Source: Acanthosoma haemorrhoidale
Lineage: Eukaryota > Arthropoda > Insecta > Hemiptera > Acanthosomatidae
Reading direction: 5' to 3'
DNA: 64,000 nt
Assembly (NCBI GenBank): GCA_930367205.1
Contig: OV884009.1
Span: forward strand, 90,789,189-90,853,188
The notes below the pieces were generated by a model. That model did no database searches, had not been told where the DNA came from, and saw only the letters and a list, made by a program, of their open reading frames with translations. The number at the start of each line of letters is the position of its first letter. The stretch's first letter is position 1. Position numbers and translations under genes: made by a program. Positions 36,849-49,659 of the stretch are shown piece after piece.

Positions 36849-37822
36849 GTGGATCCTTCCGACTCCTTATCTATTCTCCTTTGGAATGCGAATGGTGTTC
36901 GCACCCACACTAACGAACTGAATGCACTACTTCATGACAAGAACATCAACGTAGCTCTCATTACTGAAACAAGACTTACGAGTAAGCGATCTTTTACAGT
37001 TCGACAGTACCAGACTTATCGAACTGATCACCCAGATGGAAGAGCACATGCAGGCACCGCTGTCATTGTCCATAACTCCATTTCTCATCACATAGTTCCT
37101 TTAGTAGCACACTATTTCCTTCAGTCCACTGCAGTGTCAATCAGCACATTCCCTTACCCCCTTACTCTAGCATCAGTGTACTGCCCTCCCAATTCACCTC
37201 CTTTCTAGACTCCATCGGACATAGTTTCCTTGTGGGTGGGGACTTTAACGCAAAGCATCAACATTGAGGCTCAAGATCCACAAATACACGAGGACGTGCT
37301 TTGCTGTCTGCACTCGCACGGAAACATTTCTCCACTATCTCTCCTGACACAGGCACCTATTGGCCATCAGATCCCAACCGAAATTCAGATCTCCTAGACT
37401 TTTTCTTCTACAATAGTTTGGGAACACTAAACTATTCACTCACGCACCTCGATGACCTCTCCTCCGATCATAGTCCTTTATTATTAAACATTTCCCTAAG
37501 ACCTATCCACAAACTGCCTCCTCTCTTTCCCGTACTTTCACTCCTCACCTTAATCCTCAAAACAATACTCATCACTCAACTGTTGAAGATTTCCTCACTT
37601 CACCTATCCCTCTCTTACTACCACCAAAAGCCGTTAACCCCTCTGAGGTTAAATATCTTCTGAAAAAATTACCTTACCGAAAATCTCCAGGATATGATCT
37701 CCTTACTCCTCGAATTCTCCAACATCTTCCTCCTAAAGCCATAATCTTCCTAACCTACATTTATAACTGCATTATCCGAACGACGGATTTTCCTCTCCTC
37801 TGGAAACACTCCATTATACATT
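36849..37822 (+). pseudogene. Jockey-type ORF2: endonuclease and start of RT
   Basis: The endonuclease is nearly complete: ILLWNANGVRTHTNEL (Asn of the active site), ALITETRLT (catalytic Glu), HAGTAVIVH, then FLVGGDFNAKHQH with TGA in place of the usual Trp codon of 'HWGSR', and DLSSDHSPLLLNI (catalytic Asp-His). A frameshift near 37210 and another near 37560 break it. The RT begins with VNPSEVKYLLKKLPYRKSPG and YDLLTPRILQHLPP, and the copy stops at about 37822. It lacks the RT catalytic box. Confidence 0.82.
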
Positions 37823-40689
37823 ATACTGTTTGTAAATATTGTATGAATGAGCGAGTGAATGATGAATTGTAAATATCTTATGAATGATAACATTTATCTC
37901 AATTACTTATTGCCTAATAAAAAGGCAGATTGTAATTTTATCTAAATAAATTGAAAATCTCCAAATAAAAATCTTCTATATCTGGATTCAGTTGGTCCCG
38001 AGATTTATTTCGGCACATGGGCTGGGACTATCACGGGTTGCATGTGTTTAGTGAATGATTTAAGAAGAATGATGAAAATCAGATAGACGTTCGTATGCGA
38101 GCCGTTAAACATATCCTAGTGCTGGCTCGGACATGTTAAATAATACCTCTCTAATAATTTCACTTGATGCTGTAATGAAAACAGAAGATAACAGCCTACA
38201 CGTACATTGACTCGGTAGGCATCTGTTGGGATATAAAGGAAATTAGTGGCCAGATAACATATTTTTACAGTTTGAAGTTATTTGGTTTGTGGAGCAATAC
38301 AAATTAAGCAATGAAAATTAGTTTTTAATAGAAATTTCTGTTGTCCGGTGTTTTATAGAGACATCCGGGTTTTATTCACAGATGTCATCACATTTCTTTG
38401 TTCACGATCTATCAAAGAGAGCTGTTCTTATTCATACCAGTTTTACTTTCCTTCAAATCAACAGTCACCTTTGAGTAATACACTTACTTGTTTTCTTTGG
38501 TGTTCCTGTCTGTTCCTTTGATCGCGAATTTGATCTAGAGATTCATTTGTGAAACAACAGGATCAAAAAGAATTATCATCAAGCAATTATTTGGTAACTA
38601 AAAAATATATTCTCGTACCATGATTGAGAGGGTATGCAATGTTTTGGGGTAGCTTTACCAAGCTACAAATACAAAACGTCGTGTTCGCAGTAATTTTGGA
38701 GTTCCTGTATGAGCTATAAACATGAAATTATAGTCATTCAATAGTAAACCCCGTTTGAGGTTCACCTCAGGAAGGGGAAGAAAAAAAAAAAAGAAAAAAA
38801 AAGTCATTCATTAGTTCTTTCGAGGATCGTTAGCCTCGCTTTTTTGTTTTCATTAGTAAAAATGTTTTATTTAAGTTTTTACCGACTACGATTTTCTTTT
38901 TACATTTGTTATGGATTTTATTGTATTTATGTTATGCATATATAAAGAATAATGTGAAACAGAAATATATAGGAGGTTTTAGGGTTTGATGGTTTTTATT
39001 TTTTCAAAACCCATTTGTTTCAATCTGTTCGTCGACATAGAAAAGATAATTTTATTCACAAATGTGTTGTTATACCATTTATATTCTTTCCAACCTTATT
39101 ATTTATTAATGTGAGTGTTTTTATATATAATTATCTAAATGTGTAAATGGTTCTTGTCATAAATTGTAATCCTGAAAATGCCTGGCGATCCTTACAATGC
39201 GATCTCCAGGATGAGGCGAATGCTCAGCCGACGATGAAAAAAACATATATTGTTCCAAGAATTTTTTTTTGTAGCACAATAAAATAATAATTAGTTTATA
39301 CAATATAAAGGCCTTGTGTACTCACTTTTGGGACATGGTGCAGGTGTACTAGCGAGCCGGCCAAGCACAACTATACTGACCGATTACTGATAGCCAATCA
39401 GCAAAGATTATCAATGGCAAAGGCTGACCTTTGCCGTTGTATTTAGTCAGTAATTTCGCTGATAAAGGATTTATTTTTGGCGTGGATAATAATTAATTAA
39501 GAGATGAGATAAAATAATTGCAATACTATTTGTCGATTTATACCTTTCCCCTTTTTTTATTATTAATTTTTTAGGGCATGTTAACCACAATGGTCATCAG
39601 GACCCACATGTAAAGGGTGTCCCAGAATTAACGTATGATATTAACGATTTGATTTATATGACCATTTTCTTGATTTTGACTTTACGATTGATATTCAAAC
39701 TTTTATTATTACTTTACATTCGTGAAAATTTTGGGGTTGGGAGGATGTAAACGTTACGAGGGAAATTTCGAATTATAGAGAAGGGAAGCGGCTCCATTTC
39801 TAATTATATAATGTCCTTCCTCCCTTCGTTACAAAATCCGTTTTGTATTGCCGATTGTAAAGTACAGAGGAGTTACTATGTTATCCAGAGATAAATTATT
39901 TTCTTTGCCCCAGCTTATTTCCACTACAAGAAACACCCTGCCACACCAGATCTCAATTCCAGACGTTTCGCCATTGTCTTTTTCCCATCACCAGGGCCAG
40001 CCCCTAAAAAGTCAAACTAGGTAGCAAACCTTCATTGTCGACACGAATCCAGCCAATGATACAGAATACATAGCAAGTTCACAACAACCTATTGCATGTT
40101 TAGATAAGGGTATGACCGAGGCCTGGGTAACTGCCGAGAACAAAGCGCCACAGGAACTGCGATATCATTGGCCAAAATAACGCCTTACATCATTGGCTAC
40201 TAACGAGCCACCGCTGAGTATAAGTAGGGCCGGGTTTTGGCCTGTAAATCAACGTAGACATATCAAATTTTTCGACTCACTGCAATACTTAACAAACCCG
40301 GTGTTTAACACGATAACCCCCGCTCCTTTCCCCCATCGATGGCAGGACGCTGTCGTGGCTGGAACGCTTTAGTCTAAGGTTCTAGGTATAATTTTTTAGT
40401 TTGTAAGTTTTTCTCCCATTTTTTAAACTGAAGGTGAGCCCCATCACCTAGATTATTATTCATGTTATTTCCTATTAACGTCAATCTGATTTATGTAACC
40501 AAACCTCCTTCAAATGCATCTGCACATAGCAGAAAGAGGAGAAAGTTTGTCAATTCTTTTGTTTATATTTTTACATTGTATTAAATTCAAGGGGTCTAGA
40601 AAAAAAAAAAAAGCAGAAAAAAAACCTGTAAATCATTCTCACAACGGCTCTCTAACTGGTGGACTTGTAGCTGCACTGATGTTTCAAGA
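37823..40689. other. Mostly unassigned, with one possible exon and a GC-richer patch
   Basis: Apart from the possible exon at 38488-38534, this holds a purine tract at 38778-38800 and a GC-richer stretch at 39960-40390 with a TATA-like TATAAGTA at 40218. No coding frame is convincing. Confidence 0.4.
38488..38534 (-). CDS. Possible extra 5' exon of the CRAL-TRIO gene
   Basis: This 47-nt segment sits between an acceptor-like TCTCTAG and a good donor (AACAA then GTAAGT). It is open in the one frame that joins exon A (AA plus C gives Asn, then QWKLSD). It would add a short basic, polar stretch (IKFAIKGTDRNTKEN). The support is only splice-site quality and phase, and no ATG is included, so it may be chance. 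Confidence 0.25.
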
Positions 40690-41075
40690 CTTGGCCTTCT
40701 CATTTATGAAAACCCTCTCTTCCTAACCTCACTATGTTTAAGTCCGGCCTTGTCAGACCCCACACTCTCCTAATGGGATTCTTTGCCTTCGCCTCGCTAA
40801 AACTAGCAACTCCTTGGGAGAGACCTCTCCCTCGCGGACAACGGTTGCCGTGGCCGTACAAACTTTACCTAGTAGTGTCTCTCACGGCAATTCAGTCTGC
40901 CTCTTTACTGTTCACACTGGCCTTAAGGATCCGGACGGTTTTCGCCTACCCTCAGATACCGAGTGTGAATTCGTGGCCATTCCAACACCACATAAACTAC
41001 CTACACTACCTACCCAATACCTCTTCTCCTGAACATAGTGCATTGTCGGGGCACATACATATCAAATATGGAGTC
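40690..41075 (+). mobile_element. Ty3-type LTR fragment, third family member
   Basis: It shares ordered blocks with 22110-22480: CCTAACCTC, GTCCGGC.TTGTCAGACCCC, GCCTTCG.CTCGCTAAAACTAGC, GGATCCGGACGGTTTTCGCC and GTCGGGGCACA. The homology stops soon after ATGGAGTCAGA. A TATAAGTAGGG at 40218 lies 470 bp upstream, in a GC-richer stretch that does not match the other copies. Confidence 0.6.
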
Positions 41076-43345
41076 AGATAGTAAAACCCGTCATGAAGCT
41101 ATTGTCCAGGTCATAGCTTAATCAACCCTCACTTCGTCACCAGGGCTAGGGTAACTAGGCAACCCCCTCGTGACGACCCGGCAATGATCTTTAATTAAAA
41201 AAATTACAATTTGCTCGTACATCATTATTAATTGGCATGAAAGTATTCATTCGTACATACGCATACATTCTACCCAGACAACCCACCCCAGTAGACGATT
41301 CCCAAGTGAATTTTTGAAGTGAATTAAGAAAAAAACAAACAATTGCACTAGACAGTTTTCTATTAATTTTAATATATTTAAGAATAGAAAAGTAATACTT
41401 AAATTATTTCAAGTATGGTTTAGTTCCCTCTTGGTTTCTGCGAACAAAATGACGTTTCTGGCGCTGGAATATGAAAGTACAATTTGATCTTAGACCACCG
41501 TTAATAAATCTGCGATCTCCAAAAAGCTTATTAAATACCATTGAATAATTGATTATTCAAGTTAAAATAAAATCTACGATTTTGAGTAATTGGTGAAAGC
41601 TATCCATACGTCCTGATTAATAACATTTAATTTTTGTTTTGCTATTAAACTATAATTACAAAAACTAATTAAAACTGTCATAATTGTCTTGTTCGTTCGT
41701 GACTTAACTCAAATAGAGCTATTTTTAGAAGAATGATATTTTTTATGATTAAAATTTATGATGGGTACTATTTGATCCCGCAATGATAATACCTAAAAAG
41801 CTGGTGCCCTTAATCCTGAAAAATAGTTAATAATTATTGAAATGAATAATTTTCTATCATGATCTTCGGCACCGGAAGTATATGATTCATTTGATATGGA
41901 AATGGTTTGGATGCCAAAAAAGGTTTGTATAGAATGAAAACCTTTTTAGTACGCAGAAATTTCCTATTAAACCTACAAATGCTAGAATACTGCTAAGTAA
42001 AACGGGGAAAATTGAACATATGGTGGTTTTAAATTTTGGGAAGGCAGTAACCCTAGTTGAAAGTAATAACAAGGCCTAGCAATAATCGTCTTACTTCGAA
42101 ATGAGCAGAAAAGAAATTTTTTTTTATATCATTATTCAGAACCTCTATTATTGTTATATTTTAATATTTATTTACTATTCATGATATATTATGTTTCAGT
42201 AAGACCTAACAGAAACCTTTAAATCACTTTAACCACTAAGTCGTTGAAGAAATACACTACCATGAGGTATTACCAATTTATTATTATACTATTTTCACAG
42301 GACTAAAATTCTTGAGACCCTTCCATACTCTTTTTGCCGAGACTATTAGTAATTCAAAAAAGTCAAGTATAGTGGATCACATGTCTTTTTATTGTTGTGA
42401 CAGTTTTAATGACTTTTAGTGGTTGCAGCTCACTAAATATTGATAATCATGACGCCATGATGTTTAATTTGATACCCTACTAATAAAGTTGGTAGAAAAA
42501 TATTTGCGTTTTCAGTCACTTATTGATTGATTAATTACACTTCATTTTTTTTTTTTTTTTTATAAGGTTGCTTTTATTTTTAGCATCGTACCGGAATCCA
42601 TGCCTCCTAATGAAGCAAAAAATAAAAGTAATACTGTGTAAAATATTCAGAAGTCATTAAATAAATTAATTAGTGATTAAAAAAATTAATGTTTTCCTAT
42701 AATACTGAAAAGGGTATAACATTGAAGATCTAGAATTCCTAATTAATGATAAGTTTCGTGTGTTAAGAATTTAATAGACAATAAAAAAAAGTTATTGAAA
42801 CCTTATTTAAAATTGTTTTTGCAGACATTAAGAGACCTTCTTCACTCATGTGATGCATCACAATTGACTTCAATTTTTTTTCAATTTAACGTTATTTAAA
42901 TAATTGTGAATTTGTACGAAATTTCCTTAAACTTCTCCCCTTCCTCTCCAGAGACTTGATGTATGGGAGGTTGAACCACGTGATTATGTGATGGATTTTG
43001 GGATCTGTGTAGGATTACAGTACTAGAGCGTCCTCAGCAAATGTTTCTAAAAAGGTATTGGGAGAAGAGGGTGTTTGGGGATATGACCGAAGTCACTGAC
43101 CTGCGAAACTCCTGTTTCTATGGGATACCAGTTCGAATATTCATCACTCGAACGGAGTTGGAGATAAAGTGGTTCAAAATATATAGAGAAACACTTCGTT
43201 TTTCTTTAAATAATAATAGGTAATAAATAATAATAAATAATAATAGCTGCCCAATTTTAATTGAGTTCAATTGACAAAACAAATTTAGCGATTTAAAACA
43301 TAAAGTGATAATTGAGCTATTTGTTAGGATATGTTAGGATATTTA

Positions 43346-43373
43346 TTAATTATATATATATATATATATATTA
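43346..43373 (+). repeat. (TA)n microsatellite
   Basis: An uninterrupted TA run directly upstream of the candidate exon at 43387. Confidence 0.9.
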
Positions 43374-43386
43374 TTTTTTTTAGCAG

Positions 43387-43452
43387 TGTACCCGTGCAAC
43401 TTCGGACAGCTGACCTGATTGCTATCACTCATGTCTATTGCGAACTCAACAA
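43387..43452 (+). CDS. Candidate extra micro-exon upstream of the series
   Basis: The segment is 66 nt after a T-run and TAGCAG, which offers two acceptors 3 bp apart, and before a consensus AACAA then GTAAGT donor. It is open in the phase 2-2 frame used by the other micro-exons and would encode VPVQLRTADLIAITHVYCEL plus one residue. Unlike the others it is hydrophobic. It also follows a (TA)n tract and begins GTACCCGTGCAACTTCG, a motif type I associate with dispersed repeats, so it may be a repeat, not an exon. Confidence 0.28.
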
Positions 43453-44240
43453 GTAAGTCAGACAACCATTTTTGTTTTTTCTCTTCCCTCCATGTTTCAC
43501 CGCATATCTCTATCATATACATATAGTAAACATTGACTATTTATTTTTTTAATACGCTTACTATTATATTTATTGTAAATTGATTAAAACAAAAGTAATA
43601 AATAAAATGAAAATATTAGACATATTCTGTCATTAAAAACATTACTATTTGAACCTCTTTTATTTATTACAGTTACAATAATAACTAAGCAGTAATAATT
43701 ATAGTGAAATAATTCATTTGTACTTGGTATGCATTTATGGATAGCACCACGCACACAATATACACGCAGCAAAGAATTATCAAACCGAAGGAAAATTAAT
43801 GAAAGTAATGAGACTAATGGTTTGTTTTGTACTACAAATTCAGAATGTCAAATAAGCGATTTTCGAAGGGCATAAAAACTAAACTTTAATAAGAGAGGAT
43901 TGTCGTTGAGACAGTTTCAAATGAAATGATTAATTTTATATACAAAACCGAAACTCAGAACTTACGAAAAAATATATATGCATATTGGAATCTGTCCATT
44001 TGACTTTTTCATGCCTTCTATATCCTTGCAATATTTTGATTCGTGTAATATTAATTAATATTAGTAAATAGTTTGTGTGATACCACGGTTGTACCCCGCA
44101 GATGGATAGTGTTTGTAAAATAAAAATACAAACACTTCTTGACCCTGTCTCTTCGTAGTTTTACAATTATTAATTAACTTTTTTACTCTCCCTTTTGTTA
44201 TTGAATATCAATCGATACAATTTTATCGTAACGATTTTAT

Positions 44241-45489
44241 GTACATATATTGTAACATTCATGATATTTGAGAATATCATGACCAGCCACCCTCCCACTT
44301 TGTCCAGCATCAGCCCTTATGCTCTTAGGAGTGGGGATGAGATAAAGGTCAGTCTTAGCCTGACAGCCAGAGAGCGAACAAGAGCAAGACCCCGACTTGG
44401 CGGTATCCAACAGAAGAAGAAGAAGAAGAGATCAACAGTAACGTTGATTGGATTAAACGGAGATCATCGATTGGGTGATATAGATATTGTTTTTTTATTA
44501 TTATGGATCCATTAAAAAGAGATTGAGCTCAATTTTCATTTTTTTATATAATTAATTAGTAGTAACTATCCTTGTTCAAAAGGAAATGAATATTTTTTAT
44601 ATAATTTTGGTCAGCACTATTTATAATTATAAGTATTTGTTATAACCATTTTACTTGTATATATTTCACAATTCCCAGTTTCTCAATTTATTAATAACTA
44701 TAACATTAGCCTTGAGATCGGGCGATTCAATCGGGATAATTTCCTATGTCGAAGACATAAAAACAAGTTGAATACAAGATCTCATGACGGACCTACCAAA
44801 TTAGTTAAGGTCAATTGATCTAATAAAATTATAGAAAAATAAAATGGTAAAAAATGAGGTAGGTTTCAATATATATTGAAACCTACCTCATTTTTTACCA
44901 TTTCTCTTTTTACTTTATTTGATCAATTTAACTTAACTTATTTGGCAGGTCCGTCATGAGATCTTTAATTCAAATTGTTTTATGTATTTGACATAGGAAT
45001 TTATCCCGATTCAATCGCCCGATCTCAATGCTAATGTTGTAGTTATTAATAAATTGAGAAACTAGGAATTGTGAAATATATTCAAATAAAATGGTTATAA
45101 CAAATAATTATAATTAACACAGAGTACTGACAAAAGTATAAAAAAAATATTCAATTCCTTTTAAATTAGGATAATCACTACTAATTACAAACATGAATTT
45201 GAGCTCAATTTCTTTTAATGGATCCATAATAAGAAACAATATTAATATCACCCAATCGATGATCTGCCTGTAATCCAATCAACGTTACTTTCTACTGTTG
45301 GTTCTTCAATAGTATGGTAACCGCCAACTTGGGAGCTTGCTAACTGCGTTCTTCTCGACGGCTGTGCTAAGACTGGTTTTCAGCTCATCCCCACTCCTAG
45401 GAGTATAAGGGAAAAAATGACCCTTACCATATGTGAGGGTCATGATCTTCATTCTCAAATATCATGAATGTTACAATATATATATACAT
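44241..45489. repeat. 1.25-kb palindrome (foldback element)
   Basis: Two arms of about 620 bp meet head to head at 44872/44873 with no spacer: AGGTTTCAATAT then ATATTGAAACCT. The arms stay alignable to the ends, where TATATTGTAACATTCATGAT is matched by ATCATGAATGTTACAATATA. Near the centre they are almost perfect; outward they carry scattered substitutions and indels. The 44195-44515 open frame lies in the left arm and is not conserved in the right. The arms contain GATCGGGCGATTCAAT and CATCCCCACTCCTA blocks but no recognised protein. Confidence 0.85.
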
Positions 45490-46956
45490 TTTACGTTTTT
45501 TGACAATTTACATATATATATACATATGTGTATATATATAACCAAATGAATATAAAAATATTAAAATATATGGTTAAAAATTAAAGTGAAGAATAAATAA
45601 ATATGCACTAAATAATAGATAAATACGTCTTTAAAAATTCTAATAATTTGTGAATTCACGTATAAGAATACTCTATTCTCTTAATGACGAATTTAATTGT
45701 TTCTTATGCTAAATAATAATTGTTATGCATAAGACAATTTACAAAAAACTACTAATGTTCAAATATTCTATATAAGGCAGTTATACAGAAGGGTTATCTG
45801 TACTTCCTCGTGAAAATGTATTGAGTATGTACAGACATAAGTAGTTGAATAAATAAATTAAAATATAGACTAAGAAAATATAATGTTCAATAAGATAAAA
45901 TATATTGGTTCTATTATTAATTAATAGTTGTGTTAGTAATTGTTGCTTACACCCAAATCAACAGTGAGGGTTTATAGTGACCATTGACGAATGACTACTC
46001 ACGGTATGAATGAAATCATTGAAACTGGAATGAAGGTAAATCAGGTGCAAGAAAGCTCTTTCAATGAAGTTTAAAAATTAAAAGAATAAGCACAATGGTT
46101 CTTGCTTTATAAGAAAAAAATAACACTCTCAAAGCTTATGAAACCAAATGAAAAGTAACATGAATAAGGAGAAGAAAAACTAAGAAGATACAGTCCACAA
46201 GAAGAAATAATCAAAAAGATGATGCCCAGAAGAACAATCAAGGATTCTAGTTTTAGAATGTGCGGAAATATCTAGGTTAGGTACATTTGAGGAAGAATAT
46301 ATTAAGTCTTATTTTCTTGCCGTTGTCAAGACTGTAGCAAACTGTCAAATGCAGCTTAGCGAGGCCTTTAACAGGGAGGTTGGTTATGCCAACGCTCACG
46401 AACGACTCGGTCAGCTGTTGCCTATTGTTAATTAAAACGTGCGTAGATCGGTATGCGATCAATCAATTCTTCGATTATAGGCATTCATTTTTACCGTGCT
46501 TGTAAAAGCATAACTCTCCCTCCTCTAAGAACTTTTAGTTTTCATAAGCCGTCAATACTTTATCGGAAATATTTTCGTTATTTTTAGTTTATCACAGTGT
46601 TTTTTTGTGTCAATAGTTCAAAGAATAGTAAATCGTATTCTACATAACATCAAGTGTTATTTCGTTCATCCACCAATGCTCTTAAAATCTCGTTTACTGT
46701 AAATGAATAAAGTTCAATCTAATGAAGATATCTTAGGTGACATCCAACTAAGTTTAAATCAACTATTTGGTGACAAAAAAAATGAAAGAAAGATAATTTT
46801 TCTAGGTTGGATAGATTATGGTCCCTTCTTGAAATTGTGAAAACTAATGACGGAGTTTTGGTAGTGAATGAATTAACAAATCCATGGAAATTTCTAGATT
46901 GCACGATCAATATTACTCATTACTAGTATAGAAGTAATTGGATTTTTATGTTACAG

Positions 46957-47016
46957 GAGCCCTCCAAAAGAATCTACTGAGGAAGACAAAGACAAAAACA
47001 AAGAAAAGGACGAAAG
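46957..47016 (+). CDS. Micro-exon 1 of plus-strand micro-exon gene
   Basis: The exon is 60 nt, after TTATGTTACAG and before GTAGGT. One base completes the previous codon and two (AG) begin the next, so it is phase 2 at both ends. It encodes SPPKESTEEDKDKNKEKDE, almost entirely charged and probably disordered. The upstream exons, including any signal peptide, are not identified. No family is recognised. It is grouped with the five following exons by shared phase, size, splice-site style and composition. Confidence 0.6.
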
Positions 47017-49290
47017 GTAGGTAGTCTTAATTTTTAATTTAGTTAATTTTCTAATATTTCAATTATATAGGCTCTGGTACAACCTTGTTTGAAAGCCTCC
47101 TTGTCAGTTGCTGGTCACCACACTTTTATTTCATTAGTTCTATGTTCTATTTACACTGATTCACACTATTTACCCAAAACCTACCTGTAAACAAAGACAC
47201 GGCATTTAAAGTTTATTAATATGTCAATTCCTTTTAATATTTTTTATTATTTAACTTTTGAAAAAATTGTATATCACACATAATTATTTTAACTCGATAC
47301 ATGTTTTTTCTTAACCTTAGTTTTTCCCTGCCGTGTAAACCGGACATTACGACTCCTACGTGGAGCGTGGCAAAATTCAAAATTAAAGAAATACTTTTTT
47401 TTTACATATATATAAATGACATGAATCCCTCTTGTCGGCTCTTATTTTATTTTTCTAAAATTTAATTTTTTTATTGTAATTAAGTTATGTTAATTAGTTT
47501 ACTAATAACCTTTAGTTGTTGGCTTTGTCTATGAATATGTACCTTGAGCGAAAAGTTGATTTGAATTTACTTTTAATTAGGGTTAATTATTAGACACGAG
47601 GATGTAATAATAATATTTAATAATATATAGGATTTTAGGAAAGCTTTATTAATTATAATATACTTATAAATTGGAAATTGACTTGAATGAATGATTTGAA
47701 ATGAATTGCAGTGTATAAGACTAAATTAATATTATTAGTAAAAGTTATGTTACAATACAAATTGATCAATCTAACAAGTTAAAATCACAAATTAAAAACC
47801 CCTAAATAATTGTCTTTGAATATTCTCTCGAATAAATTTGCGAATTTACTCATTTATGAAGTCTTGAACTGTGGAGATTTTATATCTTGAAAAGCTTCCT
47901 CTGATATTAAATATGGAGAGTTGGAAGAAGTCAGGGGTTGGATTAGACTCCGGCTGAAGACGGAAGCCCGAAGACCAAGCTCCTCTGGATTTGTTTACCC
48001 TCTCGCTATTTCGCCTTCTGTTCTAAAAAGAAAAATAGTTAAGTTGGGTTGGTAGCTGTTGTCATCTGATGAGAGAATTGGGGGACCTAATACTGACCTA
48101 AATACTGATGTAATTCTTCGGGTATTTGCTCTCAACCCTTGTCGGCAAGACCCGTAATAAACGTCACTTTTATGAGTTCTAATTTTAACATGAAACAAAT
48201 ATCCCCTACCCATGATTTCACTCTTCTTAAACTATTTCACCTTACGTAATTTTACATTCAACGAACCGATTGAATATTTAATATAATTAACATAATGGAT
48301 AAATAAAGAGTAGATAATTGGAAGATGTTTATTATGGAATGGTTTTAATTGTTCCTAGACTATTTTATATTTTAATTTCACTTTTCAAAGATACCATAAT
48401 AACATATATATACGTATATCATCCATCGTAAACACACCCTGAATAAAACATTAGTATAGAAGTGTTATGTTTCAGGGTGTTACAATTATTTTTATTAGTA
48501 AAAATATTAAACACCTATTTTTTCACCAGTAATATTTATAAAGTAATTCAATACATTTTACCCCTACCAGCCTTAAAATATTATACAAAATATATTTTTT
48601 GTTAATAATTATTCCTAGAATATTGGTGTGATTTATCCATCTCCTTTCCTCTTGGCTATACTACTTCTTCTGAAATCAAGCTACTATAATTGCAGTTCAA
48701 TGTCTTCTTTAGACTTCACCTCTGCTAGCTTTATTGATCTCGGGATGAAAAGCTTAATTAAACGTTAATTCCTAACTCCCCTGGTCCCATTCCATTCACT
48801 GCCTAGGAGTAAATTTAGACCGTTCCCTTGTGTTTACTGATATCTTTTATATTTTATTTAGTATTATTATTATTTGTTTTTTCTTTCTTTCTTTTTGTCT
48901 TCTTTTACATGTAATTTTTTGTTAGGGTTTTCTACTGTTGCTCTGTTCTATTTCAATTTTATCTTAATTATTTTTCAATGTTTTTGACAATTGATTCCTG
49001 AGGCTCCAATCTGACAAAATGCATTCATATAATCGGAATCTATTTCTCCCATTTTTTATTTAGCTTTATTCGTATTTTATTATGGAAGAATGCCGTGTAC
49101 AGTTTTGTAAAATAATTAATGCAAAGTTCTTGGGATTATCATTGCAACTGACATTACAAGAATATTCTTATCTCGTAATACAGGTGAAACTAAAACTTTA
49201 TTACGTTTTTTATAGTTACAATCTTTTTATATTATATTGTTATATTAACAGTTTTTAAAGTTAATAATATTATCTTTTGTGTATTTTCAG

Positions 49291-49347
49291 TGGGTCACCT
49301 TCGTCAAAAGGAGCAGCGAAACAAGTTAAGAGAACTTGGAGCGATTG
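49291..49347 (+). CDS. Micro-exon 2 of plus-strand micro-exon gene
   Basis: The exon is 57 nt, with acceptor TGTGTATTTTCAG and donor GATTG then GTATTA. It opens with T, so the AG left by exon 1 becomes Ser, and it leaves TG for the next exon (Cys with the following T). It encodes GSPSSKGAAKQVKRTWSD, basic and Ser-rich, with a single Trp. Length divisible by three and phase 2-2 mean it could be skipped without changing the frame. The donor is weaker than those of the neighbours. Confidence 0.55.
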
Positions 49348-49659
49348 GTATTACAATTTTCAAGTTCATTAATCTAATAACTACACTGTTTACCACACGT
49401 TATTAATCTGGCAATTTATTGCTTTTTCTGGTAGTCTGTTAGGAAATATTTATATATGTTTTACTCATAAGCGTATGGGAAAAATGGAAACCAAGTTTTA
49501 CTGGAAACTTCGTGAAACTCAATTGTGCTCCTTTCTTGATCTTTAGAATATGCTTCTACCCGGTAAAAATAAATTTAACGGGGAATGGTGGATCGATTAT
49601 TTCATTATAATAAAATTCATGCAGCTAACTTTTATATATAAAATAAGTTGACATTTTCA

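Noticed and set aside
42293..42351. 48-nt segment after TTTTCACAG as another micro-exon
   Set aside because: The phase fits, but the donor (TTA then GTAATT) is poor and the peptide is unlike the series.
44195..44515. 106-codon plus-strand frame as a gene
   Set aside because: It lies in the left arm of the palindrome and is not preserved in the right arm, so it is most likely chance.
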